Source of the DNA: Epinephelus fuscoguttatus
Lineage: Eukaryota > Chordata > Actinopteri > Perciformes > Serranidae
NCBI RefSeq assembly: GCF_011397635.1
Contig: NC_064770.1
Span: 8,270,826-8,334,825 of the forward strand
Direction: 5' to 3'
Length of the DNA: 64,000 nucleotides
Each line of letters begins with the position of its first letter. The first letter of the stretch is position 1. The translations under genes and the position numbers were made by a program. Positions 35,011-47,760 of the stretch are shown here, piece by piece. The notes under the pieces were generated by a model, which saw only the letters and a list, made by a program, of their open reading frames with translations, had not been told where the DNA came from and did no database searches.

Positions 35011-36179
35011 ATCCCTGATCTACAGCAACACAGGTCTGACTCCTGTGTCTGTGCAAAACTCACTGTGGAAAGGATACCTGGTGTTCTATCACAGTCGACC
35101 CAGGAACTCCAAGAGCCTCAAAAGCTCTAACTTCAATTGTAAGAATTCTTACAAAATTGGTTTGAGAAAATGCTCACCAAAGGATGGTTATGACTTGAAA
35201 TGGGTTCTGCTCCTCAAGGCCCATCGAATGGAGTCCCTTTGTCAAGATTTCAGCTTGATGCTTATATGTTACATGTTCCTGATGTAATGTGTTTAATCAA
35301 ACTACCACACAGCAAATCTAGAGTCAGGTCATATCTCAGCACAGGGTTAGTATACACACTGCAGAGAGACAGGGCCTCCACAGGCTTATTTTTTTTTAGA
35401 GTTTTTATGAACTAGTAGGACCATAAAGGAAAATAAGATGGGGCCTAAGATACAGCCCTGTGGCACCTCAGGAAGAGAAGACAGAATACTGGATTTAACA
35501 TTGGATAGTCCATTAGAGAGCAATGGACACCATTTGACTTGGAAACAATTTCCTATATGGTAAAATACATCAATCCTTTGTGTCAAATATGGTACAACTT
35601 TGATCATGCTTCAGTAGCATGGTTATAATGACAGAATGAAAGTTTGGTCTCTTTTAGCGAATGCTATTTTTCATGAATAAATAAATGAATTCAGATAAGT
35701 AAACATAGAAAGTATGTATAATGATATTCTTCATGTCCTCATATAATGTTACTAACATGCTGCACTTCATTGTGCTTCATGTCAAACTTTTTCACCCAGA
35801 GTCCAAGAGGTCTGAGCTGCAGAAACACAAGCACAGCTTCCTGCCAAACCAAACACCAAAACTGGATTTCACCACCTGATTTCCATCAACATCATCTGAT
35901 CATCATCAGATGAGTCATTTGGAGTCAGGAAAAGCTAAACTGCAAAGTTATTGCAGCTGCATTTGTGTCAGTGCTGGCTTTGTGCAGATGATAAGGCAAC
36001 AGGCTCATGAACTGGGTGTTACTTGGGTGCAATGGAGATCAGTGTGTGGATGTTTTGATATCCTTTTATTAACACACAACTTGCACTGAGCACCAATGTT
36101 TTTTTCCTCTTACACGCAATTTTGCCAATATTAATATGATTGCTATCAACAGATTTCCTTATGCCCTTCAAAAGTATAT

Positions 36180-36210
<31 letters not shown>

Positions 36211-37721
36211 ATATTACTCAATAGTCAGATTTGGCTTTCCTCCGACTTGCTAAAAATGCTGTTTTTTCTTCTTTTGGTTGTTTGGAGGAAAACACTTCTC
36301 TGAGCCTCCCAGATGGGAGAGTTGCAGTCCAGGACGGGGTGGAAACAAAGGCTGTCTGAGATTTTATTTTCCTCCAAGGATTTATGTGCAACAACGCCCA
36401 CATTGTCAGAAATGAAGTTGTGCAATGCGTAGTGGGAGTCATGAGTTCTGTATGTCCCCCGCCCTGTCTCTGTATGGTATTCTGTGATTCTGCTCTTTTT
36501 CTTTGCTGTGTTGGTATGGCAGGCCGGGGAAATGCCCTCACAGTTTGAGGAAATATTGGATGTAAATTCTGGTTTTGCCATGAGCAAACCTTTTATCATT
36601 CCAGGCAGACAGTAGACATCTATGGGGTCATGAAAAGACAGTTGAAGATTCAACCTGCTACTTAACAGGACTAAAAGTCTACAGTCATGCCAGCAGCTCT
36701 GTGAGACGGTACGAACACACAATGCTGCTTTGACCTACATTAGCTACAGAATACATGCTTTTATGATGCAGTTACACCATAACTATATTTAATGAATATC
36801 GAAGATAACAAATTAAGCTGCCTAAACTGTCAAGTACACCCTAATGTATCAGTCAAAGATCAAATAAAAATGTGATAAATCCAAGAGAGAACAAAGACAA
36901 ATTATCATGTCATTACAGCTCATTCTGAAGCAGTGCCCATGTTGATAAGATTCCTCAGAATGTGGTGGTAAGCTAACTTATATTAATGCCTAACAATGTG
37001 TGATAACTGCAGCACAATGATCCCAAGTGCATCAGATCTGCACTTTGCATTGTGTTTATCAGCTCTGAGTTGATTACACAGCCAATAGTGGTTTATTAAA
37101 ATATGTCTGTCAAAGATATGTTTGAGTTCATTTAGAAACTGCGACCATTGTACGACTCATGCTGATAAGGTTCCCCAGAATTTGGTGACAAACTGAACTC
37201 TGCCCAAACTAATTAGGATTCCCTGGAACAGGCAGGCTTGTCTGAGCTTGGAAACTCAAAGAGATCAAAATATGTTTCCAATGGACTATTGATTAAGGGA
37301 GGCAGCTGTTTGTCACTGAACTTTCATTATTTTCTGTAACCATGAAGTTTTGATTTTTGCGTAAGCCGGGCTGGAACATACTGACAGTATGACAGTCAGT
37401 GAAAAATGCGTAATGAAGAAGAAATCAACTGTTGTGAGCTGGTTAGCTCAGTGGCTAAGGGGACAATAGGTCCACACATTTTATTAAAAAGCAGTGTCAG
37501 TGTGATGCCATCCAGTGCCCTTAGACATTATGCAAAAAACTGTGTGGATTCCCTTGGCGCCCCCCGAGTGAAGCCACTAATCAGTGCAGTTCCATTAAAA
37601 TTAATTGATTTTGCCATACCAGTTCGATGCCAGTTTGTGATACCAAATAGTTTGAGGATGTTTGGTGTAAAAGCAGTTTTCACATATGTAAATGGTTGTA
37701 ATTTAAATATGACAGGGTGTC
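35011..37721. other. spacer with (GT)n at 36181-36209
   Basis: No gene recognised. A GT microsatellite lies at 36181-36209. A long minus-strand frame at 36722-36225 (165 codons) shows no domain, no splice context and an unremarkable composition, and is treated as chance. Confidence 0.4.
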
Positions 37722-38227
37722 AAAGGTCCAGTGTGTTAGATTTAAGGGGATTTAGTGGCATATAGCAGTGAGGACTGCACATTTCAACCAGCTGAAACTT
37801 CTCCCAGTTAGAATTCTTTTAGTGTTAATTGTTCAGGAAGTTTTTGCCAGGAGCCAAATTATCCACAGAGGTCTCTTCCTCTTTAAAACAAACAGACTTA
37901 GGGATTTAAACCAGATCAGTGTTTGTCAGATGCTGTTCATGGTGGATGGACTTCAAACTACAGTGGCTGACGTGATAAAGCAAATGGCCCTATCTAGAGC
38001 CAATGTTTAGTTTGTCCATTCTGGGCTACTGTACAAACATGGCGGTGCAACATGGCAATTTCCATAAATGAGGACCTGCTCCCTGTGGAGATAAAAAGAG
38101 CTTATTCTAAGGTCATGAAACACAATGATTTTTATTTGCAGGTTTAATTATACACTAGAGAAAACATACTTATATTATACTCCATTTCTGTCAATAGATC
38201 CCCCTACATCCTACACAGTGAACCTTT
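37722..38227. mobile_element. MITE with AAAGGT... inverted termini
   Basis: The left end aaaggtccagtgtgttagat is mirrored by the right end, whose complement reads aaaggttcactgtgtaggat. Similarity between the ends continues for about 28 bp. The interior has 'tgtccattctgggctactgt' and an 'acaaacatggcgg' block, as in a very common percomorph MITE known to me from memory. No transposase; no clear target duplication. Confidence 0.75.
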
Positions 38228-38935
38228 AAGAATGTTTTTGGTAAATATAAATATACTTATATATATTTATTTCGTTATTTTGTTAGAAGCTTCAGTACAT
38301 TGTACTGTAGCTGAATCTTTATGAACTATCTGCAGTGGCACGAAGCTTTTATGACCTGTTGGTACCTGACCCTATTTTATAGGCCTCTGCTCGAAAATTG
38401 CATATCCATAATGAAATGAATACATCTCTGCAACCACAAGGTCTATTTGAATACTTTTGGTGTCATGGTAAAGGGAACACTTGTGAGATTTATTAAGATG
38501 TGTAAATATCAGTTATGTGTTATATGTGAAGAGTAAATGAAGATGGCACACAGCACAAATGAAACATTTTGAGGTTCGCCTAAAAAAAAAGAGCATTTTT
38601 AGGATGAGTATCCCTTTGGAATGATGCAGCAGCAGCTCTAAACCTCTATCACATCATAGTACAATATGTGAACATTAACTCTGCAAAGGTTGATTCTGAT
38701 AAAGTGAAGCAGAACAATATTGGAGAGTTTTTAGTACAGAAAATTTAGGCGAGCTCTCCAAAATTGCATCATGTTCGCATGTGATTTTTGTCAATTACAA
38801 TCCCATTTCTTTCATTTTTTGTTTCTGTAAATCCCTACTGATGTTTAGGGTATACACATACACTGTCTGTTTCGTTTTTTTACTCTATTTCCCACTCAAA
38901 ACTGACCAATATGCACCTACTACATTTGAACCTGT
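38228..38935. other. spacer, no gene seen
   Basis: AT-rich sequence without recognisable features. Confidence 0.4.
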
Positions 38936-38939
38936 TTCT

Positions 38940-39245
38940 ATTCTGAGCTTCGGAGGCCCGTATCTCCGCAACGGCTTGGCCGATTTGAGTGATTGACACC
39001 TCGTTTGATTCGTTAGAGCCAATAGAATGACGCCACGAGACTGACAGCACTGTAAGCCAATCAGAGTCAGCAGAACGCGCTGTAGGGAGATGTCAGCTGC
39101 TGTTAGTGGTCATTGTTTTTGTTCCCCCGGAACCTTTTTTTCCGCCCGGATTCATTTGAGTGACAGACAACTTTCGGTAGTACGCGAATGGAGCTTGAAT
39201 CAACAGCAGAATGCGCATTTTACGGCGAAATTAATAAGGTAAGAG
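38940..39245 (+). other. CpG-rich patch with a candidate first exon (or old transposon promoter)
   Basis: CpG dinucleotides are visibly denser than in the surroundings. An ATG at 39189 opens a 50-nt frame (MELESTAECAFYGEINK) that ends exactly at AAG|GTAAGAG, a good donor site. No downstream exon or homologue is recognised on either strand, so this could be the first exon of an unidentified gene or the leader of a transposon. Confidence 0.25.
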
Positions 39246-42019
39246 CCATATTGCAAATGTATTTTGGCAAAGAGATTTCTGTTGTTGTTGTTCTGTGGGC
39301 TGTAGCTCTGTGATGGTTAAAGGGAGAGTGATTTAGAGTATACACGTGGAAAGAGTGGCGTCTCAGCTTTCATTTGAGATGAATGGTGTGTGTTTTGAAT
39401 AACATCGAGTCGAGTTAGAGCCCGAAATATACCGACTGGGTCGGGATATTGGTGCTGTTTGGAGTTGTTAGTTGTTGTTGTTGTTTATTTAGCTGATGTT
39501 AAAACTGAATTTGGGGCATGTAAAAAGTTATTTTTACAGCCTTGTAGCTGAGGTTCTGCTGTTAAATTTGATGGGCAACATCACTATATACTTCTGATCA
39601 GTGAATTGATACACACCAGGCCTTTTTTAGCAGCTCTAGAGGTCCCCTAGTTGGGGGACTTTAGGGCTCAACAGGTTTGTGTGTTTCTAATACATATATC
39701 TATATAGATATATGTTCACACTGTTATCTCCCTCACAATACCTCTTTTATTGTACATGGACATGAGGAAAATAATTTCGTCATAAACTTCATGTCCATGT
39801 AAAAACCAAAACAAATGAGGAATCAGACAGCAGTATGCAGGCATCTTTTGACTTTATCTGCAGATTATTGTTATACAACACCTACCAAGCATTTATGGAT
39901 GTGCATGTACCTCTTGATGATGATCAACATTTCTCTGTTACTGTCAGAATATGTTTCATGGTTATCAAAGAGAACAAAATATTGTGTTTAAAACTGAACT
40001 GTAAGACTTAATGTAGTATTGTAGTAAATTCAGCCATTGTTTTGCATCCATGTGGTGATGAAGAGCTCCAGACTGTTGCAGCTGAACGTTTATGAACCAG
40101 ATGACAACATGTTTTTTATGTGCTGACTTATCTAGAAATCTGTCTGAGGTCAAATAAAACTAAAGTCAATCCAAATGTTCCAGGGAAGACAAATCAACCA
40201 GTTGCTCCAGCTCCCCTTGAATCAGTGCCCATGTAAATGACATTCCTCAGAAGAGGAAGCAAATAAACTCTATGGTGTTACAACATCACACTGAGCAGAG
40301 CTGCAGGGTGTGACTTTCCCTAAAGCCTAAAAACAAAGACAATGTCAGTAAACCTTTTTTTTAAAAAAAAAAAAAAAAAAAAACACTCAAGTTTTTGCCT
40401 TCTTCCAAAGACGCCTGTAAACCTGCCAAAGTCACACTAAGAAGTGGAGTTATAGATGTCAAACTGTGAGCCAATAAACAGATATTTCATGTTGCTGCTT
40501 CTAGTACTCTCCGACAGGAAAAGCAATATCCAAAACCTGGTCAAGTATTCTCAGCAAAATGTACATAAAGCAAAAGTACTCATTGTGCAGTAAAATGTTC
40601 CCTGTTAGTGTTTTACTATCATATGTGCAGTTTTAGGATTAATATTACTGCTGCATTCATGTGTACGCTGCATTTTACTGCTGTAGATGTTTAAGGTTGT
40701 GCTCATTTTAACTCCTCTATATAGTGTTGGGTAGTTTAATCTACAGCATTGCATCATATTCTATAGGATCATCATATGTTTGTAGTATTATATGTTGATA
40801 GTCAAGGAATCCACAGCAGCAGCAGCTTTAAAATACATCTTTCCCCAGTCAAAATCTTTATAACATTAATATAACTGTCTGTCTCTGTAACATGACCCAA
40901 TACCACAGAGGAAGACTGTGGTAAGAAGCAGCTTCTTGTGTGCAGTAATTTGAGAAGTTGCTGCACTCTGGTGGTCACAAAAGAAACACAGTGCATCTTT
41001 AATTCATCAGTGAAGATAAAATATTTCACTTTGGCAAATCAGTGACATCATTTAGCTCACATTCCTACAACATGAACACACAACAATAATAACAGTGAAC
41101 AGGGTTATGTTTGACGGCTGAATAGACCTTTTTCATGGATGACATTTTGATAACTCACTAAGAACATTAATGATGGCTGAATTCCTGTCACACTGGCAGT
41201 GGTGTAAGACCTATTTTTATCCTTTACTTACTAATAAATACGAATACATACTGTGAAAATACTCCACTAGTAAAGTGCTGCATTCAAAACCTTACTTAAG
41301 TAGAGGAATGTATGTATCAGGAGCTAAATGTACTTGTAATACTTGACATATAAGTTTTTATTGTGGAGTAAAATGTTCCCTGTCAGTGTTTTACTATCAT
41401 ATATGCAGTTTTAGGATTAATGTTACAGCTGCATTAATGTATATGTTGTATTTTACCACCGTAGATGTTTAAGGTTGTGCTCATTTTAACTCCTTTATGT
41501 ACTGTTGGGTAGTTTAATCTACAGCATTGCATCATATTCTATAAGATTATCACGTTTGTAGCGTAGCTGTCCTGTGAGAACCACATATCTCTAAAAAGTC
41601 AACTTTTCATGGTGTCAGAAAAACAGCCCTGTTTTCAGCTTTGTGACGATGCATTTTCCAGCTGATCCAAGAGGATTTAAAGAGTTTATTTAGCCTAACA
41701 AGTAGGAGGATTTTCTCAACATATGAAGGAACACTTCATCCTTCAGTTTATCACAAACATTTAACATCAATACATCTGAAAATATGTGGTTTCTACCTGA
41801 CAGACAAAAACTTGAAAAACTCAGAAAAGCATCTACAGCTCTCAGACAAATGTAGTTCTTCTTCTTCTTCTTATTGTTATTATTATTATTATTATTATTA
41901 TGGTAAAATAGCCATTATAGGTGGAAGGAAGAAACACAGCAGTATAACAGATGATTCCAAACTTTTTGATGGTCTTGTTTCCTAGACCTGCGCCTTTGGA
42001 CTTCAAACTATGCAGGAGT

Positions 42020-42053
<34 letters not shown>

Positions 42054-42459
42054 TGTCAGTCTGTGTGAAAGAAAGTATTGACCACATAAAAAAGACAAAA
42101 TATTTCTAAACTGTTTCAAGATGCAGCAAAAGAGATAAAGAGAGATTACTGGTTTAAGGGACCACAGCAGCTGTCATGCATTTTTGTCCCATTTAGCTCG
42201 TAATAATCACATGACAGTTGAGGCCATATATTTCATTTAAATACACCTAGGATAAAGACTTTCAAACCCAAATTTTCACAACTCCACATTTTTCATGTCA
42301 CCACATATTTCTTGCGTTAAATCAGTAGTGTCTTCTTTTTCTTCCATAAAAGTTTTAGCCAAGAAAGATTATGCTGAAAATGTTAATAAAACTTCACATC
42401 TAACAAAACTCTGATGTCAATAAAACACCTACCTGAAAAAATTAATAAAGGAAGTGTTA
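39246..42459. repeat. spacer with a dispersed direct repeat and microsatellites
   Basis: A block of about 200 bp is repeated at about 40588-40790 and 41360-41565 (shared: gtaaaatgttccctgt, gcagttttaggattaat, tagatgtttaaggttgtgct). An A-rich tract lies at about 40360-40383, TTC/TTA triplets at 41860-41900, and a GT run at 42021-42051. No gene recognised. Confidence 0.6.
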
Positions 42460-43569
42460 CTGTACGTTCACACCAAACGCTGCCAGAGCTGCAAAATAGC
42501 TATATTCGCTCTAGCAGCGCCGCAGGTAAAATATCTGTGGCAGCGAAAGCAGCTCAAGTCTCTCATGACGTCAAATTCTGAAAGTTCGATTATGCTTCTC
42601 AATTTAAAGGAGCCGCAAAGGAGGTTGCTGGCTGGAGCACAGAAATGTGACTTTGTGCATTTGCCTTTCATGTTTGGACAATGAAAACAGGATAAAAACT
42701 CTAAATAGGTCTGACATTAAACATTAAACACACACAGCCTGTGCTGCGTTCAGGCGTTGTCAAGTAAATAACAAATTCCAGCACTTGAATAGGCCGTAGC
42801 ACAACACAGCAGCATGTCAAGTGGGCCGAACCCGAACCAAATATGAGCAAAAGTTTTTGATTTGTTATTCCCCCCCAAAGCTGTAAACCTAGGGGAAACA
42901 GTGTCAGTGGTTTGGGTTCGAGTGCCTACAGTGCGATTAGTTACTGTAAATTGGTGGTAAGGAGAGCAAATGAATTGCATTCCCGCTAATAACAAGCGTT
43001 CCAGAACACAAAGAAATTGTATAAGTACTTGCGCTTGTCAAGACTTGTATATCAATTCAACATGGAAGAAGACACTCTTGTACAGTAATTTGTGCTGCCG
43101 TGTGGTATCTGTGTGGACATAGCCACCATAGGGTCTGGGTTCACAATATCCTCCGGGGCTGCGAACAGCACGGGGAATATCATCGGTTGGTGCGGGAGCT
43201 GCGGCTGGATGGGGAGAGGTTCCAGCGCTACTTCAGGCTGAACATATCAGTTTGACAGCTTGCTGCTTGTTTTGAAGTAGGAACAAATGTGTGGTAGGAA
43301 TTAAAAGTTTCCGAGGATGTTCTCTGGGTTCCACACAAGCGATGGACATCTACATTTCGATTGGTTGCTGGTCATTTGCAGCTCAAACGCGTCATAGCCA
43401 ATTTGCATAAAGTTAACCAGTCTTCAACTTTCATTTGCAGTTCAATTTGCCAAACCGCCGCCGCTCATCGCTTTTGCAGCTCAAACGCCTCTAGTCTCCA
43501 CATGTCCATTGAAAATGAATTAGACCTGTTGCCTTTGCAGCTCTGGCAGCTTTTGGTGTGAACGTACAG
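42460..43569. mobile_element. PIF/Harbinger-type non-autonomous element with TTA duplications
   Basis: TTA flanks both sides (42457-42459 and 43570-43572). The left terminus ctgtacgttcacaccaaacg is the mirror of the right (tttggtgtgaacgtacag), and the inverted repeat continues inward through 'ctgccagagctgcaaa' / 'tttgcagctctggcag'. The interior holds further scattered copies of 'gcagctcaaacgc' but no transposase I can recognise. A TTA/TWA duplication fits PIF/Harbinger (ISL2EU-like) elements, so this is a 1.1-kb deletion derivative. Confidence 0.85.
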
Positions 43570-43572
43570 TTA

Positions 43573-43783
43573 GTGTATCAGGAAAGAAAATAAAAGAAGA
43601 AGATGTTAATAAGAACCAACTATAAACAGCACTTGAAATATACATTTTCTCCAAGAGATTCAAGAGATTCTTATTCAGTCTTTTTTTCCCATCCTCCCTA
43701 AGAGTAAATGGGTTAGATTTCATTAATGACGATTTGATACCATTCTGAATTTTTATGTCTTTCAAGCTGGCTCAAAACAGATC
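43573..43783. other. short spacer
   Basis: No features seen. Confidence 0.4.
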
Positions 43784-44166
43784 TCAAACTAACTGTATTT
43801 TGACAGTGGTAAAAGTGGACAGCTGACTGTGTATTTGAAGGGTTTGGGCTCTAGTTTCCCGGCGCAGCGCAGGGTGGCAAACCCCGCGCAGAGGTAGTTT
43901 CGAGCAGCACAAACCGAGGGTTTGCAAACCACCCGATGAGGGTGGCAGCTTTCTAATTGCTTCCTCGATTGTTCTCTGGTCGGTAGCGCCACTCATAGCC
44001 ACAGCAACAACAGCCTGCCGCCTCCCTGACTCCTCCGGCGGGTGGAATCTAGTTACATGGCTCCTCATGTTTGTTGTGTTGCCAAAGTATTTTATTTTAG
44101 CACGACACAGCTTACATATAACGTGGCTCTTGTCCAGTTCTCTTCCGCCGTCGACGTTGTAGAAGC

Positions 44167-45312
44167 TAGACTTGCCACCAGACAATCAGAGATCTCCGCC
44201 TTCTGATAGTCTGGGGACACTCCTTTCTAAAGTGTGTTTAACACACCAGTGAAAACAGCCGGCAACAAAGCAACACCTCTTGCATTTTTGAAAAGGACAC
44301 GCCTTCTTGGAAATGTGCGCTCCCCCTTTTCTCGTCCGCAAGGAAACAAACACACTGAGAGCTTGAAAATGAATGCCAAGAGATTTAACTCCGTTTTATC
44401 AAACGTGTGCTCATCCGTGAAGAAAATATTTTTTTCCAGCGGATGTCTTAGTTACAACATGATTGAGCTAACTGGAGTAGTTTCATGTTGTATCCAACAA
44501 CAGGAGGCTTTTAAGAGATGATGTCCTGTTGTTAGCTTTGCTGCTGTCAGCTGTCCCTGTCACCTGCAGCCACTGATGCTTTCTAGACATGGTGATTTCC
44601 CAAAACTGAATAAATACCACACATAGCAACACAAAACTGCTTTGCTAGCTCAATCATGTTGTAACTAAGATGCCCGGACCGTTTAATGAGTTATTACATA
44701 TTACAGACACTGCTAACGGCTAACAGGGCTAACAGCTAACGGTTAGCCCAGCTAAACGTGCACACAGAAATAGTAATGTTTGTTCAATCATTGTGTTTAT
44801 AGACTTTACAAACATCGGATTAGTCCAAATGGTGATACAGTGATGTGAAAAATGTGATATATACATTATATATTTATATATATATATATATGTAAAAGCT
44901 CTTCTGGTTTTCTACCCGTAAGTATTTGTAAACAACAAGGCGATTCCCTCTAACGTTATAGTCCGGCCGGATGGATGAGTCATGGCCTTGTAAAAGATTA
45001 TGTTTGTTTCTTTTAGTTGGTGAGAATGTGTCGCCGCAAACGCGACAAACATCCACTAACTTTGACGGCGTTTTCTGTGAGCACGGCTGAGCCATTTTGT
45101 ACCGCTACACGTGTTTCTAGTGGGACTGTGGTTACAAGCACAAGAGTTCAGCGAGCCACCTAAGGACCGCCCTGTGGATTTACTATTGGTTCTGCAACGT
45201 AGGGAGTTTTTTTAAACTCTGAAATTGTATCCGCCCATCTAAACACAAAATCAGGGAGAAAGTCATCAGTCGTTAGTTAAGCAAAGCGTCTGAAGACTGA
45301 CTTGTGAGTCTA
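44167..45312. mobile_element. element inserted into the BED-finger frame
   Basis: The 9-mer tgtagaagc occurs immediately outside both ends (44158-44166 and 45313-45321) and corresponds to the same codons of the host frame, so it is a target-site duplication of 8 or 9 bp. The element begins tagact and ends agtcta, and the next 15-20 bp of the two ends are loosely mirrored. The length and duplication fit hAT- or Mutator-type elements. It contains a small minus-strand frame (45095-44874) described next. Confidence 0.72.
44874..45095 (-). CDS. small Cys-motif frame inside the inserted element, unidentified
   Basis: A 73-codon frame, MAQPCSQKTPSKL then VDVCRVCGDTFSPTKRNKHN, ending in TA-repeat-encoded residues. 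The C-x2-C pair and following His look like half of a zinc finger. An Ile/Tyr tail encoded by a TA microsatellite (44876-44892) suggests the original 3' part is gone. I do not recognise the family. It is probably the N-terminus of a transposon protein. Confidence 0.3.
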   Translation of the reverse strand: MAQPCSQKTPSKLVDVCRVCGDTFSPTKRNKHNLLQGHDSSIRPDYNVRGNRLVVYKYLRVENQKSFYIYIYI

Positions 45313-45454
45313 TGTAGAAGCCGAAGTGTTTCCACACGTCTGCTTTTAAATTAGAAGGAGCTGTTCGGATCTCATGGCGAGGTGGGTGGCGGTCAGCCAT
45401 GTTTGTTTTCCTCTGTGCACGTGTCAGCGTGCCCGCTCCAGGTGCGCATCCCAA

Positions 45455-46610
45455 AGTGTCCCGGAGATGACGCGTACCACGCTTCTTAGTTCCGCATTAT
45501 TCAGAACCTTCTGTATTACTCTAATTAACAGATTTAAATAATCGAAATTTGGATGTTTGTGAATCGATTCAGATTCGTCCATGTCCGAATCGCGATGCAT
45601 CTAAGAATCAGAAATTTCCCCCACCCTATGAAATTTGTAAAAACATACATATTTACGAGTGAAATGTGTAACGCAGGATGCAGAAATACAGATTTTTATC
45701 ATAGTCCCTCTTCTGACGGTGATGTTATAAGGCATCAGATTTCATATAATCAACTGTGATCCACATCTCTCACATGCATATGATCACTTATAGGTGAATA
45801 GTCTTGGGTAAGCATGAAAAACAGACACCTAAAGGAAAAGCTACTGTCTGAGTTAGACAGTGACAGACTTCAGGCACAAGAGTGGAGGAATGTGTTTGTC
45901 ACAGTGAAGTGTTCACAAAAAGAGAGAACGGAATTTGGACCAGCTTGTTCGTCCAGTTGTACTCTTCCTATGTGCGTAGGTACCAACTGTAGTCGTGCAT
46001 TTCAATTTTACATTTTAAGAATATTATGTAGACTCAAAATTATATATATTTTTTGGTATGAATAAGAATTACAAGGTTTTAGGCCTCAGAAATAGAAATA
46101 GAAAAGATGAGCATTTTAAGTGAAATTGAAGATGCTCAAACAAATTAAGTCAGTTTTATGTTTCAGCAAATGTCAGGGTGTCTTTAAAACTTCCTGTCTC
46201 TTGCTTTGATTCATTACAAAGTGGCAAAGGGATGTAAATTGTGATGGTCATTATAGAATGCAGGAAACCTAACTGTTCACTATGTGAACTTAACAGACTT
46301 CAGAAATTTCAAGCAAAATTTCTTGAGCTCCACAATTAAACGGTTTCATAGTTTCACTCCACAGATAGAAACACTAAAACTTTTTCTTGTCGTACGCACA
46401 GAGTCTTGAAATTTAATTTTCGTTTTTTGCTTTAAATGTTATTTCTGCTGTCTGTAATTCCACAAGATCTTTTAATTGTAAGAGTTTTGACTGTGAGAAG
46501 AGTTTGTATGATTCTTACCTTTTTTTTTTACAGTGCTCATTCAAGCATTGTTAAAGTATTAGTATAATACTTTAGTATTAGTATAAGTAGTAAATAAATA
46601 GTATAAGTAG
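45455..46610. other. spacer up to the inverted repeat
   Basis: No gene recognised. Tandem 'agtattagtataagtagt' units lie directly before the left end of the inverted repeat (46555-46612). Confidence 0.4.
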
Positions 46611-47122
46611 TAAGATGCAAACTATCTTGTAATTCTAGGACAGTGAGAACTTTGCTCTTGCCATTTATCATCTTTCACTGCTGTAAAGGTTCAAGGTTCA
46701 TTGTATTTGTCATTTTTTAAACAAGGGTTGCACAATCAAGTGTAAGGTGCAGCCCCTTCATGCTGCACACACATAAAACAAAAGAAAAGAATGATAAAAT
46801 GAAACAAAATACTTATACAGTTATGAATTTATAATGTTTTTGTTGATTTGGCTGTTGACCACTTCAGCTTTTGGCTGAGTGAAATGAAAAATGGATGCTT
46901 TGAACTGTTTGGTTATCATTTTAACATGACAAATAGAGTTTCTTGGATTATTTGTGTGCTTAAATACCACCTGAAACCAAAAGTCAACAGTTGTGTAACA
47001 TTTAATGTTCTCTATATCCACCACATATGCCTTAAGGGCTTGGTAAAATGATCCCCCACTACAGTGAAATTACATTTAGTTCAGTTGTTTACTCATTTTT
47101 AAAGAACAGAAATGACAATAAT

Positions 47123-47452
47123 CTAGGGGTGGGCGATATATATCGTTAACGATAATATCGTCATTGTTGTTTTAACGATGTGCAAATTTACACTATCGAG
47201 TATGCAAATGACTTCACAAAAACAACTGAAAACACACTTTAAACCAGGTTCAAACCCCACACATTCACCGAACAAGAGTTACGTAACTTGCATGCAGCAG
47301 CACGCTGCAGTACGCCTAGGTGGTCACATGATCTCTCACTGGCACCTTCCCAGCAAGTTAGCCTGCTGCTAAACAAACATTAGCGAGACAACATGGCAAC
47401 ACCGCCCACGGATGCTCCAGCAGCTTCGGAAGACGTGGGTCAACTGTAGTGA
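47123..47452 (+). mobile_element. 5' end of a hAT-type element (left arm; mirrored in the right arm)
   Basis: It starts with the hAT-like terminus ctaggggtgggcgatatata, runs through a leader, and reaches an ATG at 47393 reading MATPPTDAPAASEDVG before a stop. The same sequence, shortened by two small deletions that remove the ATG context, is mirrored at about 51046-51353. No transposase body is present, so it is a truncated end. Confidence 0.5.
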
Positions 47453-47760
47453 TAGGTCCCAGCCTGAAAGGTGGGAACTCATGCTGTATTGTGTTGCAGG
47501 GGAACAATTAATGGGTTGCTCAAGTACCTGAAGCCTGCGTGGTTCATGAGTGGTTTCTATTTAACAAAGAATTATTAAGTCTGATGGCTGTGGGTATAAA
47601 AGAGAGTGTGTGTGAGAAATAAACTCAATCAGCAATCAAGCATTTTCTTTATTAAAATAAATTAATACATTTATTAATATGCTATACTATGTTTTGTATT
47701 GTGTATATTGTGTTTATACAGTACAGTACCGCCTATATATATATATGTGTGTGTGTATAT

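Larger units (their letters stand above)
43784..45454 (-). pseudogene. BED zinc-finger protein (ZBED/hAT type), split by an insertion
   Basis: Two minus-strand pieces belong to one frame. The N-terminal piece (45454-45322) includes an Met start (MADRHPPRHE) and the BED opening KADVWKHFGF. The C-terminal piece (below 44166) continues YNVDGGRELDKSHVICKLC, a NMRSHVTRFH block (C-x2-C and H-x4-H zinc ligands), and then 'ATDQRTIEEAI'. Between them lies the 1.15-kb insertion at 44167-45312. Downstream the frame ends without an RNase-H-like catalytic domain or hAT dimerisation region. It is thus a relic of a hAT transposase or ZBED-like gene, broken both by insertion and by 3' loss. Confidence 0.7.

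Noticed and set aside
36225..36722. 165-codon minus-strand frame
   Set aside because: No recognisable domain, no splice signals, and overlapping frames of similar length on the same strand; treated as chance.
39695..39720. Self-complementary acatatatctatatagatat... block
   Set aside because: Low-complexity TA/ATAG sequence; palindromes of this size are expected in such sequence.
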